Notes: a model not told the origin generated them from the letters alone. Positions 6,840-12,739 are shown, counted from the stretch's first letter. The stretch: 12,742 nt of DNA from CAYZRY01 sp964630225 (GCA_964630225.1 CAZVUK010000024.1:1-12742), one strand, 5' to 3'. Numbers and translations are program-made.

Positions 6840-7664
6840 ATGTTAGAACACATCGAAATAATTATTTTAGGAATAGTCCAAGGAATAGCGGAATTTCTTC
6901 CTATATCATCATCGGCCCATCTTATTATATTTAGAGATTTTTTAGGGGTAGGAAGAAGCCTAATCAATACCGATTTAGACTTAGTCTTTGATATAGCTCT
7001 TCACTTTGGAACACTTATGACTATCCTTATCTTTTTCTTCAAAGATTTTTGGAAGATGTTTATCAAAGGAATAACTAAAGGAACTAAGGATAAAGACGGA
7101 AAGCTATTTTGGCTTATTGTCGCAGCGACCATTCCTGCAGCTTTAATGGGAATAATCTTCGAAGATGCTATCGATGGTATCTTTAGAAAACAATTTATTT
7201 TGATTGGTTTATCACTAATTGTTATGGGTATTATTTTAAATCATGCCGATCGCAAAGGGAAAGAATCGAAAGGACTTTATGATATTAATATCGGTGATTC
7301 TCTGTTTATCGGTTTTAGTCAGATACTTGCTTTAATACCTGGTTTTTCTAGAAGTGGAACGACAATTGCAGCTTCTCGTGCTCACAATATCTCAAGAGAA
7401 GCATCGACTAAATTCTCATTTTACTTAGCAACTCCAATTATTCTTGGAGCGACAACTCTTCAAGCCTTTAAAACAGACTTTGCGGCCTTGAAAGATTATT
7501 ACTTTATATTTTTTATCGGTATATTAGTATCATTTACAATCGGAATATTAAGTATTAAATTTTTATTAAAATATATTAAAACTAATGATTTTAGACTATT
7601 TATGTGGTATCGTATTATTGTAGGAGTAAGCGTCATTGCATACAGTATATTTAAACTTCTGTAG
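6840..7664 (+). CDS. uppP: Undecaprenyl-diphosphate phosphatase (BacA/UppP)
   Basis: Integral membrane enzyme that dephosphorylates undecaprenyl diphosphate to regenerate the lipid carrier for peptidoglycan and other wall polymers; overproduction is known to give bacitracin resistance. 274 residues, typical length. The two signature segments are intact: EFLPISSSAHLI from E18, and PGFSRSGTT at 167-175 with the conserved R171. The rest is a series of hydrophobic helices as in the BacA fold. The ATG at 6840 has AAGGAG (6829-6834) five bases upstream. The following 62-aa gene starts nine bases after the stop, with its ribosome site overlapping the uppP stop codon, so the two are almost certainly co-transcribed and perhaps translationally coupled. 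Confidence 0.97.
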   Translation: MLEHIEIIILGIVQGIAEFLPISSSAHLIIFRDFLGVGRSLINTDLDLVFDIALHFGTLMTILIFFFKDFWKMFIKGITKGTKDKDGKLFWLIVAATIPAALMGIIFEDAIDGIFRKQFILIGLSLIVMGIILNHADRKGKESKGLYDINIGDSLFIGFSQILALIPGFSRSGTTIAASRAHNISREASTKFSFYLATPIILGATTLQAFKTDFAALKDYYFIFFIGILVSFTIGILSIKFLLKYIKTNDFRLFMWYRIIVGVSVIAYSIFKLL

Positions 7665-7672
7665 GAGGATAA

Positions 7673-7861
7673 ATGAAAAAGAAAATAGATAGATCATTTA
7701 TAAATTTACTTATAATAATAATATTAATAATTGCAATTGCAGTTAATTTAGTACTTATTTTTGGAGCTCCGGTCAAAGATGGTTTTACGAGATTATCTTG
7801 TAAGTTGGATGGCCGAGATTATGTCGAAGGCACCAAAATGGGTGAGGCATTTTGTAAATAG
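7673..7861 (+). CDS. Small single-pass membrane protein coupled to uppP
   Basis: 62 residues, family not recognised. A short basic start (MKKKIDR) precedes one very hydrophobic helix of Ile and Leu (about residues 9-31), then an outward-facing tail of about 30 residues with two cysteines (C43, C61). By the positive-inside rule the tail is outside the cell, where the cysteines could pair. Its AGGAGG (7664-7669) overlaps the last base of the uppP stop codon and lies three bases before the ATG at 7673, a layout that favours coupling to uppP translation. A terminator follows directly, so the unit is uppP plus this gene. A role with the phosphatase or in wall assembly is a guess from position only. 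Confidence 0.75.
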   Translation: MKKKIDRSFINLLIIIILIIAIAVNLVLIFGAPVKDGFTRLSCKLDGRDYVEGTKMGEAFCK

Positions 7862-7887
7862 AAAAGAGTAGCTAAGCTTCTCTTTTT
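7862..7887 (+). terminator. Intrinsic terminator after the uppP unit
   Basis: AAAAGAG (7862-7868) pairs with CTCTTTT (7880-7886); after one T-T mismatch, AGC (7870-7872) pairs with GCT (7876-7878). The T stretch is mostly within the stem, so it may be leaky. I see no convincing separate promoter before dapL, which may be read through from uppP. Confidence 0.65.
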
Positions 7888-7902
7888 AGTTAAGGGGGAT
7901 AT

Positions 7903-9066
7903 ATGAAGTTTAATGATAATTTAATTGACATGGAAAAAGAAGATATTTTTGAAAAAGTCAGTGAAAAAGTAAAAGTTTTTCAAAGTAACAATAAAGATGT
8001 AAAGATTATATCATTAGGGGTGGGCGATGTTTCTAAACCTATTATAAAGCCAATAATTAATGCTATGCATCAAGCCGTAGATGATTTATCAAGCGAAGAA
8101 AGTTTTAGAGGCTATGGTGCTTATTTTGGTTATGATTTTTTAAAAGAAGCGATAATAAAAAGTGAGTATGAGGGACTTCTTTCACAAGATGAGATCTATG
8201 TTTCGGCGGGTTCTAAAACAGATACGACCAGTATTCTAGAACTATTTGATATTAATTCTAAAATATTAATCACCGATATTATGTATCCCGTCTACCGTGA
8301 TGGAGCTAAAGCCCTAAACAGAAATGTTAGAGTAATGCCGATCGCTAGTAAAGATAAGTTTATCGCCAGCCCTCCCGAAGAACATTTCGATATCGTTTAT
8401 CTTTGTTCTCCTAATAATCCGATAGGTATAGCTTATACGAAAAACGATTTAACAAAATGGATTAATTATGCTAAAGAACACAAGGCTATTATTCTTTATG
8501 ATAATGTTTATAGCGAGTTTATAAGAAGTCAAGATGTGCCAAAGACTATCTATGAGATAGAAGGTGCTAAAGAAGTAGCCATCGAGTTTCGTAGTTTTTC
8601 TAAACATGCCAGTTTTACCGGAGTAAGATGTTCGTATTACGCCATACCCAAAGAAATAGATGAAAGCATTAATCTTCTTTGGCAAAAAAGAACGATTAAT
8701 CGCTTTAACGGCGCTGATTATATAGCTCAAAGAGGAGCAGCAGAATCTTTAGCAAGTGACACTAAGAAAATGCTTAAAGCTAATATTGATGGATACTTAG
8801 CAAATGCAAAATTATTAAAAAGTACTTTTAAAGAGGCAGGTTTTACTGTCTGGGGCGGCGAAGACTCGCCATTTTTGTGGATAAAGACCAAAGATCAAAG
8901 CTCCTGGGAAGCTTTTGATTACTTCTTGAAAGAGTTAAACATCATCATTATTCCAGGCGTCATTTTTGGCCCCGGAGGAGAAGGATATTTTAGAATTTCA
9001 GCTCTAGCTAAAACGGAAAATATTAGCGAAGCAATTAATAGAATAAATCAGTCAAATAGCTTGTGA
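7903..9066 (+). CDS. dapL: LL-diaminopimelate aminotransferase
   Basis: PLP-dependent class I/II aminotransferase that converts tetrahydrodipicolinate and glutamate directly to LL-diaminopimelate, bypassing the succinylase and acetylase steps; this supplies meso-DAP for peptidoglycan and lysine. 387 residues, slightly shorter than the usual ~410. DapL signatures: LGVGDVSKP near the N-terminus, FRGYGAYFGYDFLKEAI, YLCSPNNPIG, the long block YEIEGAKEVAIEFRSFSK ending at the PLP lysine K234 (SFSKHASFTGVRC), LLWQKRTINRFNGADYIAQR, and the C-terminal arginine segment GYFRISALA. SFSKHASFTG replaces the common SFSKTAGFTG, a mild variation. Start ATG 7903 is preceded by AAGGGGGA. It is the only gene here ending in TGA. 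It may belong transcriptionally to the wall-related uppP unit upstream. A related aminotransferase of other specificity is possible but less likely. Confidence 0.85.
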   Translation: MKFNDNLIDMEKEDIFEKVSEKVKVFQSNNKDVKIISLGVGDVSKPIIKPIINAMHQAVDDLSSEESFRGYGAYFGYDFLKEAIIKSEYEGLLSQDEIYVSAGSKTDTTSILELFDINSKILITDIMYPVYRDGAKALNRNVRVMPIASKDKFIASPPEEHFDIVYLCSPNNPIGIAYTKNDLTKWINYAKEHKAIILYDNVYSEFIRSQDVPKTIYEIEGAKEVAIEFRSFSKHASFTGVRCSYYAIPKEIDESINLLWQKRTINRFNGADYIAQRGAAESLASDTKKMLKANIDGYLANAKLLKSTFKEAGFTVWGGEDSPFLWIKTKDQSSWEAFDYFLKELNIIIIPGVIFGPGGEGYFRISALAKTENISEAINRINQSNSL

Positions 9067-9081
9067 TTTGACTTTTATTTT
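9050..9081 (+). terminator. Intrinsic terminator overlapping the dapL 3' end
   Basis: AGTCAAAT (9050-9057) pairs perfectly with ATTTGACT (9066-9073) around an 8-base loop containing most of the stop codon, followed by a T-rich run to 9081. The 5' arm is coding sequence. Confidence 0.8.
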
Positions 9082-9089
9082 GTTATAAT
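9061..9089 (+). promoter_or_regulatory. Probable promoter for the ABC operon inside the dapL terminator
   Basis: A perfect TATAAT (9084-9089) with upstream TG (9081-9082, extended -10) stands 17 bases after TTGTGA (9061-9066), a partial -35. The -35 is the final Leu and stop codon of dapL and lies in the terminator loop. Confidence 0.6.
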
Positions 9090-9109
9090 TTAATCGTTTT
9101 TGAGGAAAT

Positions 9110-9901
9110 GTGAAGAATATTATTGAAGTATCAAACTTATCAAAAAAATACGGCAAATTCGAGGCTTTAAAAGATATTAGTTTTGAGGTTGAAGAAGGGG
9201 AAATACTTGCTTTACTTGGACCTAATGGAAGTGGAAAAACGACGACGATTAGCTGTCTTTTATCGCTATTAAAGTTTAACGACGGAACAATTAAAATCTT
9301 TGGCGAAGAAATGTCACCAGATGCTTATCACATCAAAGAAAAAATTGGTGTCGTCTTTCAAGAAGTTGCAGTCTTTGACGAGCTGACGGTGTTAGAAAAC
9401 ATCGATTATTTTTGTGGGTTATACATAAAAGATAAAAAGGCAAGACAAGCGCATATATAACAAACTATTAAATTGGTAGGACTTGAAAAATTTGCTAAAT
9501 TTTATCCTAAGCAATTATCAGGAGGCTTACTGCGCAGGCTAAATATCGCTTGCGGCATAGCGCACGATCCCAAGCTAATCTTCTTAGATGAACCAACGGT
9601 GGCAGTTGATCCACAAAGTAGAAATAACATACTTGATGGAATAAAGAAGCTTAATAAAAATGGAGCTACAATTATTTATACTTCTCATTATATGGAAGAA
9701 GTAGAAATTCTTTGTGATAGAATCATTATTTTAGATAATGGAAAAATAATAGCAAGTGGAACCAAAGATGAACTCAAAGACATGGTATCAATTAAAGAAA
9801 AAATTGTTGTCGAAGTAGAAAATTTAAAGAAAGAACTTCTGGGAAAAGTTGAAAAATTAAAGGAAGTAGCTGAATGTAATTATAAAAACAACATACTTTA
9901 A
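9110..9901 (+). pseudogene. ABC transporter ATP-binding protein interrupted by in-frame TAA
   Basis: One 263-codon ABC ATPase frame broken by TAA at 9458-9460 (codon 117). It starts with GTG at 9110 after GAGGA (9102-9106). Before the stop: Walker A GPNGSGKTT (37-45) and Q-loop Gln84. After the stop, in the same frame: signature LSGG (136-139), Walker B FLDEP with D160 and E161, and H-loop H193 in YTSHYMEEV. All nucleotide-binding motifs are therefore intact; only the stop separates them. At this place relatives have a continuous helix leading into the LVGL segment, so a Glu or Gln codon changed by one base to TAA is likely. The TTG at 9473 has no ribosome binding site, so the second half is not a separate gene. 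TAA ends most other genes here, so it is not reassigned. The family is the exporter type paired with ABC-2 permeases. Recent inactivation, sequencing error and readthrough all remain possible. Confidence 0.85.
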
Positions 9902-11027
9902 ACTACTAAAGAAACTATTGCCCTCACTAATAGCATTTTTAATTATTACCGCTCTTTTCACAATATTAAATGCAAGTAGTAATAAAACTAAAGAAACTTA
10001 TAGTCCCGTTAAACCTACGATTGCTATTGTCAACAAAGATGGTGATAGCAAAGTAATTAAGAGTTTTATTAAATATCTTTCAGCTAGAACTAAACTAAGC
10101 GAATTTGATAAAGAACCTCTAGATGTCGCAGATTCTATCTTCTTTGCTGAATATAGTGAAGTAGTATATATCGATAAAGGTTTTTCTAAATCTTTCGAAG
10201 ATAATGCAATTCAAAAGATAAATATCAATAACAATGGTGATTATGGTTCGACAATGATTAATATTTGGATAGAAAACTATCTAAATAAAGCCAATATCTT
10301 CATGAATGCTGGTTTAAATTCTGATGAGACGATTGCAGCTTTAGATAAGACTTTTAAAAGTAGGGCTGATATTAAAATAGAAAGTACTTTTGATAGTGAC
10401 AAAGTAACCAGTTTAAATATTTATTATAATATTTTAAATTATACTTTTGTCGCCAATACGATATACTTTATCGCTATGATTATGATAAAGTTCAACGAAG
10501 AAAAAAGACTTAAAAGACAAATTGCAAGTGGAACACCATATAGTAAAATAGTCCGCCGACTTTACTTATGTAACGTTGGCTTTACGATAGCACTCTGGGC
10601 AGTGTTTATCGCTCTTAGCATCGTCTTAATGGGATCTATGGCTTATAGTTCGCTAGCTCTTTGGATGATGTTAAATTCTTTTGTCTTTATTATAAGTTGC
10701 ATGTCCCTAGCATTTCTGATAACATCGTTTGTTACTGATGATAACGCAATCGCAATGGCTCAAAACTTAATTGGTCTTGGAACAAGTTTCTTATGTGGAG
10801 CTTTCGTGCCGGCTCAGTTCCTACCTAAGTGGGTATTATCTATCTCTAGAATATTTCCATCTTACTGGTATATTAACAACAACGATTATATAGCAGGAAT
10901 AGATAAGTTTAAAGCATCAGATTATAATTACATATTTCAAAACATGGCTATTGTAATCATCTTTAGTGTCTGCTTATATATAGCTTCACAAATAGTAAAT
11001 AATAAGAGATTAAGTAAGAATGCTTAA
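9870..11027 (+). CDS. ABC-2 type transporter permease, start codon uncertain
   Basis: Membrane partner of the preceding ATPase; the pair would export an unidentified substrate such as a drug, peptide or lipid. About 385 residues if read from CTG at 9870, or 369 from TTG at 9918. Topology: short cytosolic start (KTTYFKLLKKL), one helix (LPSLIAFLIITALFTILN), an external domain of about 150 residues, then about five helices in the C-terminal half, including the ABC-2 style stretch SFLCGAFVPAQFLP followed by RIFPSYWYINN. I prefer the upstream start because the frame carries a typical basic N-terminus and AAAGGAAG (9859-9866) sits at start-site distance, overlapping the ATPase 3' end as expected for coupled genes. 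No ATG exists in frame there: the well-placed ATG at 9874 is in another frame and meets TAA at once. TTG 9918 lacks a ribosome site. The gene may have lost its start. Confidence 0.75.
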   Translation: MNVIIKTTYFKLLKKLLPSLIAFLIITALFTILNASSNKTKETYSPVKPTIAIVNKDGDSKVIKSFIKYLSARTKLSEFDKEPLDVADSIFFAEYSEVVYIDKGFSKSFEDNAIQKININNNGDYGSTMINIWIENYLNKANIFMNAGLNSDETIAALDKTFKSRADIKIESTFDSDKVTSLNIYYNILNYTFVANTIYFIAMIMIKFNEEKRLKRQIASGTPYSKIVRRLYLCNVGFTIALWAVFIALSIVLMGSMAYSSLALWMMLNSFVFIISCMSLAFLITSFVTDDNAIAMAQNLIGLGTSFLCGAFVPAQFLPKWVLSISRIFPSYWYINNNDYIAGIDKFKASDYNYIFQNMAIVIIFSVCLYIASQIVNNKRLSKNA

Positions 11028-11033
11028 TCTCTT
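11004..11033 (+). terminator. Strong hairpin at the end of the permease gene, possible terminator
   Basis: AAGAGATTAAG (11004-11014) pairs perfectly with CTTAATCTCTT (11023-11033), 11 pairs with an 8-base loop holding the last codons; the stop lies in the 3' arm. It is followed by A-rich sequence and not an immediate T run, with T-rich sequence only after about 10 bases, so it may protect the 3' end more than terminate. Confidence 0.5.
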
Positions 11034-11043
11034 AAAAAACTAT

Positions 11044-11071
11044 TTTACTTTTACAAATAATATGCTATAAT
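11044..11071 (+). promoter_or_regulatory. Probable promoter for tRNA-Lys
   Basis: A perfect TATAAT (11066-11071) with TG at 11063-11064 (extended -10), and a partial -35 TTTACT (11044-11049) with a 16-base spacer. Transcription would start about 10 bases before the mature tRNA. Confidence 0.6.
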
Positions 11072-11088
11072 TTATTAGCTTTATATAT

Positions 11089-11164
11089 GTCTCGTTAGCT
11101 CAGCAGGTAGAGCAACTGACTCTTAATCAGTGGGTCTTGGGTTCGAATCCCTAACGGGACACCA
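11089..11164 (+). tRNA. tRNA-Lys(CTT)
   Basis: 76 bases with encoded CCA (11162-11164). Acceptor GTCTCGT pairs with ACGGGAC (one T-G pair); D stem GCTC/GAGC; anticodon stem ACTGA/TCAGT with loop CTCTTAA, giving anticodon CTT (11122-11124) for the Lys codon AAG; TTCGAAT T-loop. The T stem carries one T-T mismatch (11138 and 11152, tRNA positions 50 and 64). It has its own promoter and terminator. Confidence 0.95.
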
Positions 11165-11172
11165 AATAGAAA

Positions 11173-11207
11173 AAAAGATTACAAGAAATTGTAATCTTTT
11201 TATTTTT
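11173..11207 (+). terminator. Intrinsic terminator after tRNA-Lys
   Basis: AAAAGATTACAA (11173-11184) pairs perfectly with TTGTAATCTTTT (11189-11200) around a GAAA tetraloop, followed by T-rich sequence to 11207. Confidence 0.9.
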
Positions 11208-11236
11208 CTCAAATTGTCAACATTATCAAATATATT

Positions 11237-11265
11237 TTGCAATCGCTCGGGTAATAATATATAAT
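11237..11265 (+). promoter_or_regulatory. Probable promoter for the Pro/Val/Glu-rich protein gene
   Basis: TTGCAA (11237-11242) and a perfect TATAAT (11260-11265) with a 17-base spacer. It shares its -35 sequence with the lon promoter. The leader would be about 20 bases, with AAAGGAG at 11279-11285. Confidence 0.7.
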
Positions 11266-11292
11266 GGAATTATCATAGAAAGGAGTAATTTT

Positions 11293-11691
11293 ATGGAAAA
11301 TGAAGTTAATAATAATGTAAATCCTGCGCCAGTTCCTGAAGTACCACAAGTACCAGTGCCAGAAACACCAGTAACTGAGCCAGTTCCAGTAGCAGAAGCA
11401 CCGGTAGTTGAAACACCAGCTCCTGAAGTTTTGGAACCAGTAGCACCTGTTGCCCAGCCGGCACCAGAAGCAGTAGCTGAGCCTGTTGCTCCAGTACCTG
11501 CCGAGCCAGTAGTTGCCTCAGCTCCAGAACAAGCAGTATCACTTGGAAATGAAGATATTTCTCAGTATACAGTAGCAACACCTAAGAAAAGCAATAAAAA
11601 CCTAATTGTAATGTTTGTTTTAATTGCCGTTTTAGGTGCAGTAGCGATCTATCTAAATCTAGACGCAATCAAAGGAATCTTTGGTAAGTAA
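11293..11691 (+). CDS. Pro/Val/Ala/Glu-rich low-complexity protein with one C-terminal membrane helix
   Basis: 132 residues, no named family. Residues about 10-82 are an irregular repeat of Pro, Val, Ala and Glu (for example PVPEVPQVPVPETPV and PVAPVPAEPVVA), likely an extended, disordered, acidic rod. Residues 83-103 are a linker ending in KKSNKN. Residues 104-122 form the only membrane helix (LIVMFVLIAVLGAVAIYL), leaving about ten residues at the C-terminus. There is no signal peptide at the N-terminus. The basic patch just before the helix suggests the Pro-rich part is cytosolic and the protein tail-anchored, although two lysines after the helix weaken that. The coding sequence is visibly richer in G+C than its surroundings because of the Pro, Ala and Val codons. 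AAAGGAG lies seven bases before the ATG. It is monocistronic between its own promoter and terminator and sits between two tRNA genes. Confidence 0.8.
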   Translation: MENEVNNNVNPAPVPEVPQVPVPETPVTEPVPVAEAPVVETPAPEVLEPVAPVAQPAPEAVAEPVAPVPAEPVVASAPEQAVSLGNEDISQYTVATPKKSNKNLIVMFVLIAVLGAVAIYLNLDAIKGIFGK

Positions 11692-11692
11692 G

Positions 11693-11716
11693 AAAAAGAC
11701 CATTTAGGTCTTTTTT
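11693..11716 (+). terminator. Intrinsic terminator after the Pro-rich gene
   Basis: AAAAAGACC (11693-11701) pairs perfectly with GGTCTTTTT (11707-11715) around a 5-base loop, with Ts to 11716. Confidence 0.85.
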
Positions 11717-11717
11717 C

Positions 11718-11747
11718 TTGACTAAAAACATATATATATATTATAAT
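11718..11747 (+). promoter_or_regulatory. Probable promoter for tRNA-Ser
   Basis: TTGACT (11718-11723, five of six) and a perfect TATAAT (11742-11747) with an 18-base, alternating TA-rich spacer. It begins two bases after the preceding terminator. Confidence 0.65.
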
Positions 11748-11769
11748 AGACTAGTCAATCAAAAGAGAT

Positions 11770-11860
11770 GGAGACATACTCAAGAGGCTGAAGAGGCGTC
11801 CCTGCTAAGGACGTAGATCGGGTAACTGGTGCGAGGGTTCAAATCCCTCTGTCTCCGCCA
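11770..11860 (+). tRNA. tRNA-Ser(GCT)
   Basis: 91 bases with the long variable arm of serine tRNAs and encoded CCA (11858-11860). Acceptor GGAGACA pairs with TGTCTCC; anticodon stem CGTCC/GGACG with loop CTGCTAA, anticodon GCT (11804-11806), reading AGC and AGT; T arm GAGGG/CCCTC with TTCAAAT loop; discriminator G. Confidence 0.95.
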
Positions 11861-11868
11861 TACGAATT

Positions 11869-11908
11869 AAAGAGATTGTAAATAGACAACTATTTTACAA
11901 CCTCTTTT
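11869..11908 (+). terminator. Intrinsic terminator after tRNA-Ser
   Basis: A long imperfect hairpin: AAAGAG/CTCTTT, then an A-C mismatch, then TTGTAAA/TTTACAA, one bulged T and TAG/CTA around a 4-base loop. The T tail is short. Confidence 0.75.
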
Positions 11909-11965
11909 ACATTTATTGTTGATTTTATGTAAAGAAAAGAGTAGGATTAAACATAGGAAGTGAAT

Positions 11966-12106
11966 ATGGAAAAAGAATGGCTTAATTATTGGAATGCCCT
12001 AAAAGAAGTAGAAAAAGAAAAACAAGAGTTAATCGAAAAAAATAGAAATCAGAAAGATAAACTCACCGAAGAGATATATATGCAGCTCTTAGACAATGCT
12101 AAATAA
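11966..12106 (+). CDS. 46-residue charged helical mini-protein
   Basis: A small gene easily missed by length cut-offs. ATG at 11966 follows AGGAAG (11955-11960) by five bases; TAA at 12104-12106. The product (MEKEWLNYWNALKEVEKEKQ...) is almost entirely Glu, Lys, Asn and hydrophobic positions spaced as in an amphipathic helix or short coiled coil, with two Trp near the start. There is no membrane segment. Codon choice matches the neighbours, and an intrinsic terminator overlaps the last codons, as at other genes here. A weak promoter candidate is TTGATT (11919-11924) with TAGGAT (11942-11947); readthrough from tRNA-Ser is the alternative. Function unknown. Confidence 0.65.
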   Translation: MEKEWLNYWNALKEVEKEKQELIEKNRNQKDKLTEEIYMQLLDNAK

Positions 12107-12128
12107 AACTTGTGTATTGTCTTTTTTT
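12091..12128 (+). terminator. Intrinsic terminator overlapping the 46-aa gene end
   Basis: AGACAAT (12091-12097, coding) pairs with ATTGTCT (12116-12122) around an 18-base loop, followed by Ts to 12128. Confidence 0.7.
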
Positions 12129-12138
12129 GTATTATAAT
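12110..12138 (+). promoter_or_regulatory. Probable promoter for the 181-aa protein gene
   Basis: A perfect TATAAT (12133-12138) lies 17 bases after a weak -35 TTGTGT (12110-12115). The terminator's 3' arm and T run occupy the spacer. Confidence 0.5.
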
Positions 12139-12169
12139 TGAAATATAAAATAGTAAAGTAGGGATTAAA

Positions 12170-12715
12170 ATGGAAAAAGAAAAGAATAAGAAGAAAACAA
12201 ATTCAACGAGAAAAGCTCATAGTAAAGCGATAGCTAAGAAAAGTGCTGTCGAAGAGTTAAAGAAAGATGCTGTCGAAGTAAGCTTCGAAGAGACGCCACT
12301 TGAGAAAAAGACTAGATCAGTTCAACTAGTAATTCTCATAGTAGTAGCTTTCCTATTACTTTTGTTCCTTGCTAATAGGACTTTCTTTAGAACAGCCTTC
12401 ACTAAGAAAATTGATGATAGAGAAATAAGAATTGAAATACCAAGATTTACATATTTCATATCAGATAAGAATAACACTGTTACGTTTAAAACCCTTCGTA
12501 AATCACAAAACACCATGAATTATTATAATCAATATTTAGAAAGTGAAAGCTTTGACTTATATAACTGTACAACAAGAAAAGAACCTATCTATTACAACCG
12601 TGCTTATAAGTACTTTATCTATGATGTTAAAGTAGACAAAGTCTTTGCTGTCAAGACTGTTACGATGAAATATTCTATCGCTAGCGTCGATGAAATATGT
12701 AATACATTTAAATAA
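12170..12715 (+). CDS. Single-pass membrane protein with basic cytosolic tail and external domain
   Basis: 181 residues, family not recognised. Residues 1-50 are highly charged, with the first 25 dominated by Lys and Arg (KEKNKKKTNSTRKAHSK). Residues 51-69 form the only membrane helix (VQLVILIVVAFLLLLFLAN). The remaining ~110 residues are polar and rich in Tyr, Lys and beta-prone stretches (REIRIEIPRFTYFIS, YKYFIYDVKVDKVFAVKTV), and by the positive-inside rule are outside the cell. Two cysteines (C133, C177) are both in this part and could form a disulfide. ATG 12170 follows AGGGA (12160-12164). It is a single-gene unit with its own promoter and terminator. The layout resembles small secreted-domain anchors; no function can be assigned. 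Confidence 0.8.
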   Translation: MEKEKNKKKTNSTRKAHSKAIAKKSAVEELKKDAVEVSFEETPLEKKTRSVQLVILIVVAFLLLLFLANRTFFRTAFTKKIDDREIRIEIPRFTYFISDKNNTVTFKTLRKSQNTMNYYNQYLESESFDLYNCTTRKEPIYYNRAYKYFIYDVKVDKVFAVKTVTMKYSIASVDEICNTFK

Positions 12716-12717
12716 TT

Positions 12718-12739
12718 AAGACTCCTTCGGGAGTTTTTT
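12718..12739 (+). terminator. Intrinsic terminator with TTCG tetraloop
   Basis: ACTCC (12721-12725) and GGAGT (12730-12734) close a TTCG tetraloop, with A-T and G-T extension and a T run to 12739. This is a classic stable terminator just before the window's end. Confidence 0.92.

Noticed and set aside
6725..6934. Open frame spanning the lon end and uppP start on the + strand
   Set aside because: It overlaps the two conserved genes in another frame and crosses the lon terminator and uppP promoter.
9108..9112. ATG at 9108 as start of the ABC ATPase
   Set aside because: It reads ATG-TGA at once; the overlapping GTG at 9110 is in the conserved frame.
9458..9460. Stop-codon reassignment or selenocysteine-type recoding
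   Set aside because: TAA ends most of the other genes here, TGA also acts as stop, and no recoding structure is evident next to the codon.
9473..9901. Second half of the ATPase as an independent gene starting with TTG
   Set aside because: There is no ribosome binding site before 9473, it is in the same frame as the first half, and a half-domain with signature and Walker B but no Walker A is not a known stand-alone gene.
11306..11581. Minus-strand open frame rich in Leu and Gln across the Pro-rich gene
   Set aside because: It is the reverse reading of the Pro/Val/Glu repeat codons; it has no start site support, and a promoter and terminator flank the + strand gene.
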